Positions 62,642 through 64,000 of a stretch of DNA of 64,000 nt are shown here, in pieces (positions within the stretch are counted from its first letter, which is position 1; each line of letters opens with the position of its first letter). Location of the stretch: assembly GCF_042661025.1 (NCBI RefSeq), contig NZ_JBHSWH010000001.1:186001-250000 (forward strand), read 5' to 3'. Both the position numbers and the translations under genes were made by a program. The stretch is from Flexivirga alba. GTDB taxonomy: Bacteria > Actinomycetota > Actinomycetes > Actinomycetales > Dermatophilaceae. A model generated the notes under the pieces. It saw only the letters and a program-made list of their open reading frames with translations. It had not been told where the DNA came from and did not search any database.

Positions 62642-64000
62642 GAGGTCTTGAAGACCGTCTTTGCTTGGGCCTCCAGACTCTTCATGATGGACTGCGCTTC
62701 ACCGGCGGTCGGGTTGTTGATGAATTGGTCGAACGCTGCGGCCACGGTGTTGTCGGCAAAGCCGCCGTCGCTGTCACGGTCGAGGAACTGCGCCACCGAC
62801 TTGCACTTGCCGATGACCTCGACGGACTTCTTCTGGATCGCGTTGTAACTGGGCACGGTCGCGCCGCTGGCGACCGCGACGTCCCACTGGTCGTACTTCA
62901 GGTATGACGCCTCGGCTTCTCCGGTCCCGATGTACTCCAGCAGCTTCTTGGACGCAGTGACGTTCTTGGCCTTGGCCGAGATGCAGAACCCGTCCGCCGG
63001 TGCGTCCATGTAGTCCTGGCCCCATTGGGCGTTGATCTCGGGGTAGACGAAGAAGTCCAGCGCCTTCAGGTCGGCCTTGTCGGCGACATACTGGGCGGCG
63101 ACCTGGTTGGTGCCCTGGAACATCATGGCGGCCTTGCCGGTCTCCAGGGTCTTGGCCGCGTCCTGCCAGATGCGGCCCGTGGCGCCGGTCTGGCAGTAGG
63201 GCATCAGTTCGCGCCAGTGGTCGAAGACTGCGGTCAGGCGCGAGTCGGTCCACGGCACCTTGTGCTGGCACAGCTGCATGTGGAAGTCGTAGCCATTGAT
63301 GCGCAGGTTGAGGATGTCGAAGGTTCCGAGGGCGGGCCAGCCGTCCTTCTGCCCGAACGCGAACGGGATAAGCCCGTCACCCTTGATCTTCTTACACAGG
63401 GTGATCAGCGCGTCCCAGTTCTTGGGGACCTCGTATCCGTGCTTGTTGAACACCGTCATGTTCTGGAAGACGACCCACGGGTAGTTGTAGATCGGCACGA
63501 GGTAGTAGTGCCCGTCCGCACCCTTGGACAGTGCCTTGATCGCGTCGGGGAAGCCGGAGCCGATCTTGTCCCAGACGTCGTCGATCTGGGTGATCAGCCC
63601 CTTGGACGCGAAGGTCTGCAGCCGATAGCCCGCGAACCAGGTGAACAGGTCGTTCGGGGTGCCCTGCAGGTAGGAGTTGATGTTGTTCTGGAAGGTGTTG
63701 TGGTCGACGCTGTTGATCGACACCTTGACACCGGTGTTCTTCTCCGCAGCAGAGATGAGCGACGCGAACGCCTGCTTCGGCGCGGGGTCTGAATAGTTCG
63801 ACCCGAACGACACCGAGTTGCCCCCGACCGGCTTCTGGGAGCCTCCGGCGCTCGAGGTCCCGGTGCTGCTCGAACCGCCACCGCTGCCCTTGGTCCCACA
63901 CGCGCTGAGGAAGCCAGCGCCGGCTATCGCGGCCGCGCCGGTCAGCGCGCGCCGGCGGGTGACCGGGGCGCCGAGCCCGAGACGTCGGGCAATGCCCTGA
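62638..64000 (-). CDS. Sugar-binding lipoprotein, family 1 (5' end outside window)
   Basis: The frame is open to the window edge. Near the N-terminus it shows basic VTRRRALTGAAAIAGAGFLSACG, so it is a lipoprotein with a lipobox Cys and a possible Tat signal, followed by a Gly/Ser linker. The mature part has NSYLQGTPNDLFTWFAGYRLQTFASKG, GKAAMMFQGTNQVA and the terminal KTVFKTS. It binds the sugar for the MalF/MalG-type permeases. The GH36 enzyme downstream points to alpha-galactosides. Confidence 0.88.
   Translation of the reverse strand, partial: QGIARRLGLGAPVTRRRALTGAAAIAGAGFLSACGTKGSGGGSSSTGTSSAGGSQKPVGGNSVSFGSNYSDPAPKQAFASLISAAEKNTGVKVSINSVDHNTFQNNINSYLQGTPNDLFTWFAGYRLQTFASKGLITQIDDVWDKIGSGFPDAIKALSKGADGHYYLVPIYNYPWVVFQNMTVFNKHGYEVPKNWDALITLCKKIKGDGLIPFAFGQKDGWPALGTFDILNLRINGYDFHMQLCQHKVPWTDSRLTAVFDHWRELMPYCQTGATGRIWQDAAKTLETGKAAMMFQGTNQVAAQYVADKADLKALDFFVYPEINAQWGQDYMDAPADGFCISAKAKNVTASKKLLEYIGTGEAEASYLKYDQWDVAVASGATVPSYNAIQKKSVEVIGKCKSVAQFLDRDSDGGFADNTVAAAFDQFINNPTAGEAQSIMKSLEAQAKTVFKTS

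Overview
The window is high-GC DNA from an actinobacterium. Supporting markers are a mycofactocin-type glycosyltransferase end, an IdeR-type iron regulator, a 6C small RNA, GroEL2 with CIRCE operators, a WXG100 protein, DUF3263, an MprAB/PepD-like locus and HelR. I would guess the order Micrococcales, but nothing here fixes the family. No rRNA, CRISPR array, insertion sequence or prophage is visible.

Layout. 1-1.5 kb: end of an mftF-like gene, tRNA-Arg(CCT), a SipW-type signal peptidase and a decayed gene for its probable substrate. 1.7-13.8 kb: a complete sialic acid locus. On the minus strand, a solute-binding protein, a permease, a permease-ATPase fusion, a second ATPase, then lyase, kinase and epimerase form one operon. 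Divergent to it are a GntR regulator and a CE7 esterase, followed by a secreted sialidase. Identical 18-bp palindromes precede both the transporter operon and the sialidase, so the regulator probably controls both. 13.8-20 kb: alarmone synthetase, DUF429, small proteins, dienelactone hydrolase, an NlpC/P60 wall hydrolase under a probable c-di-AMP riboswitch, and ideR. 20.1-20.7 kb: a gene-poor stretch with a 6C RNA, a second structured element and repeats. 20.7-27 kb: pdxH, serC, aminopeptidase N, and a MarR/MFS/micropeptide operon. 27-33.9 kb: response regulator, sensor kinase and HtrA protease (mprA-mprB-pepD order), helR and a WXG100 protein. 33.9-41 kb: a dienoyl-CoA reductase, kup, groEL2 and three truncated gene remnants. 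41-49 kb: an oxidoreductase, a PLP decarboxylase with a LysR regulator, and a divergent fatty-acid type operon (racemase | SDR, phosphotransferase, acyl-CoA dehydrogenase) around a palindromic operator. 49-58.6 kb: DUF3263, aromatic-type decarboxylase, uracil-DNA glycosylase, SGNH hydrolase, a tightly coupled aldolase-SDR-DUF6421 unit, then an acyl-CoA dehydrogenase and an SDR. 58.6-64 kb: alpha-galactosidase with its ABC sugar importer, running off the window.

Two window-wide signals stand out. First, the word GTATGNCG (or CGNCATAC) recurs about twice per kilobase, in all reading frames and between genes, even at the cost of rare codons. Second, a family of short hairpins has a constant 9-nt loop (GAGGAACGA) and unrelated stems; one lies in frame inside a protein-coding gene and one at a start codon.

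Caution: at least a dozen otherwise intact genes carry a single frameshift, mostly one base missing from a run of G or C. Most of these are probably assembly errors rather than real mutations. Coordinates of such genes span both frames.
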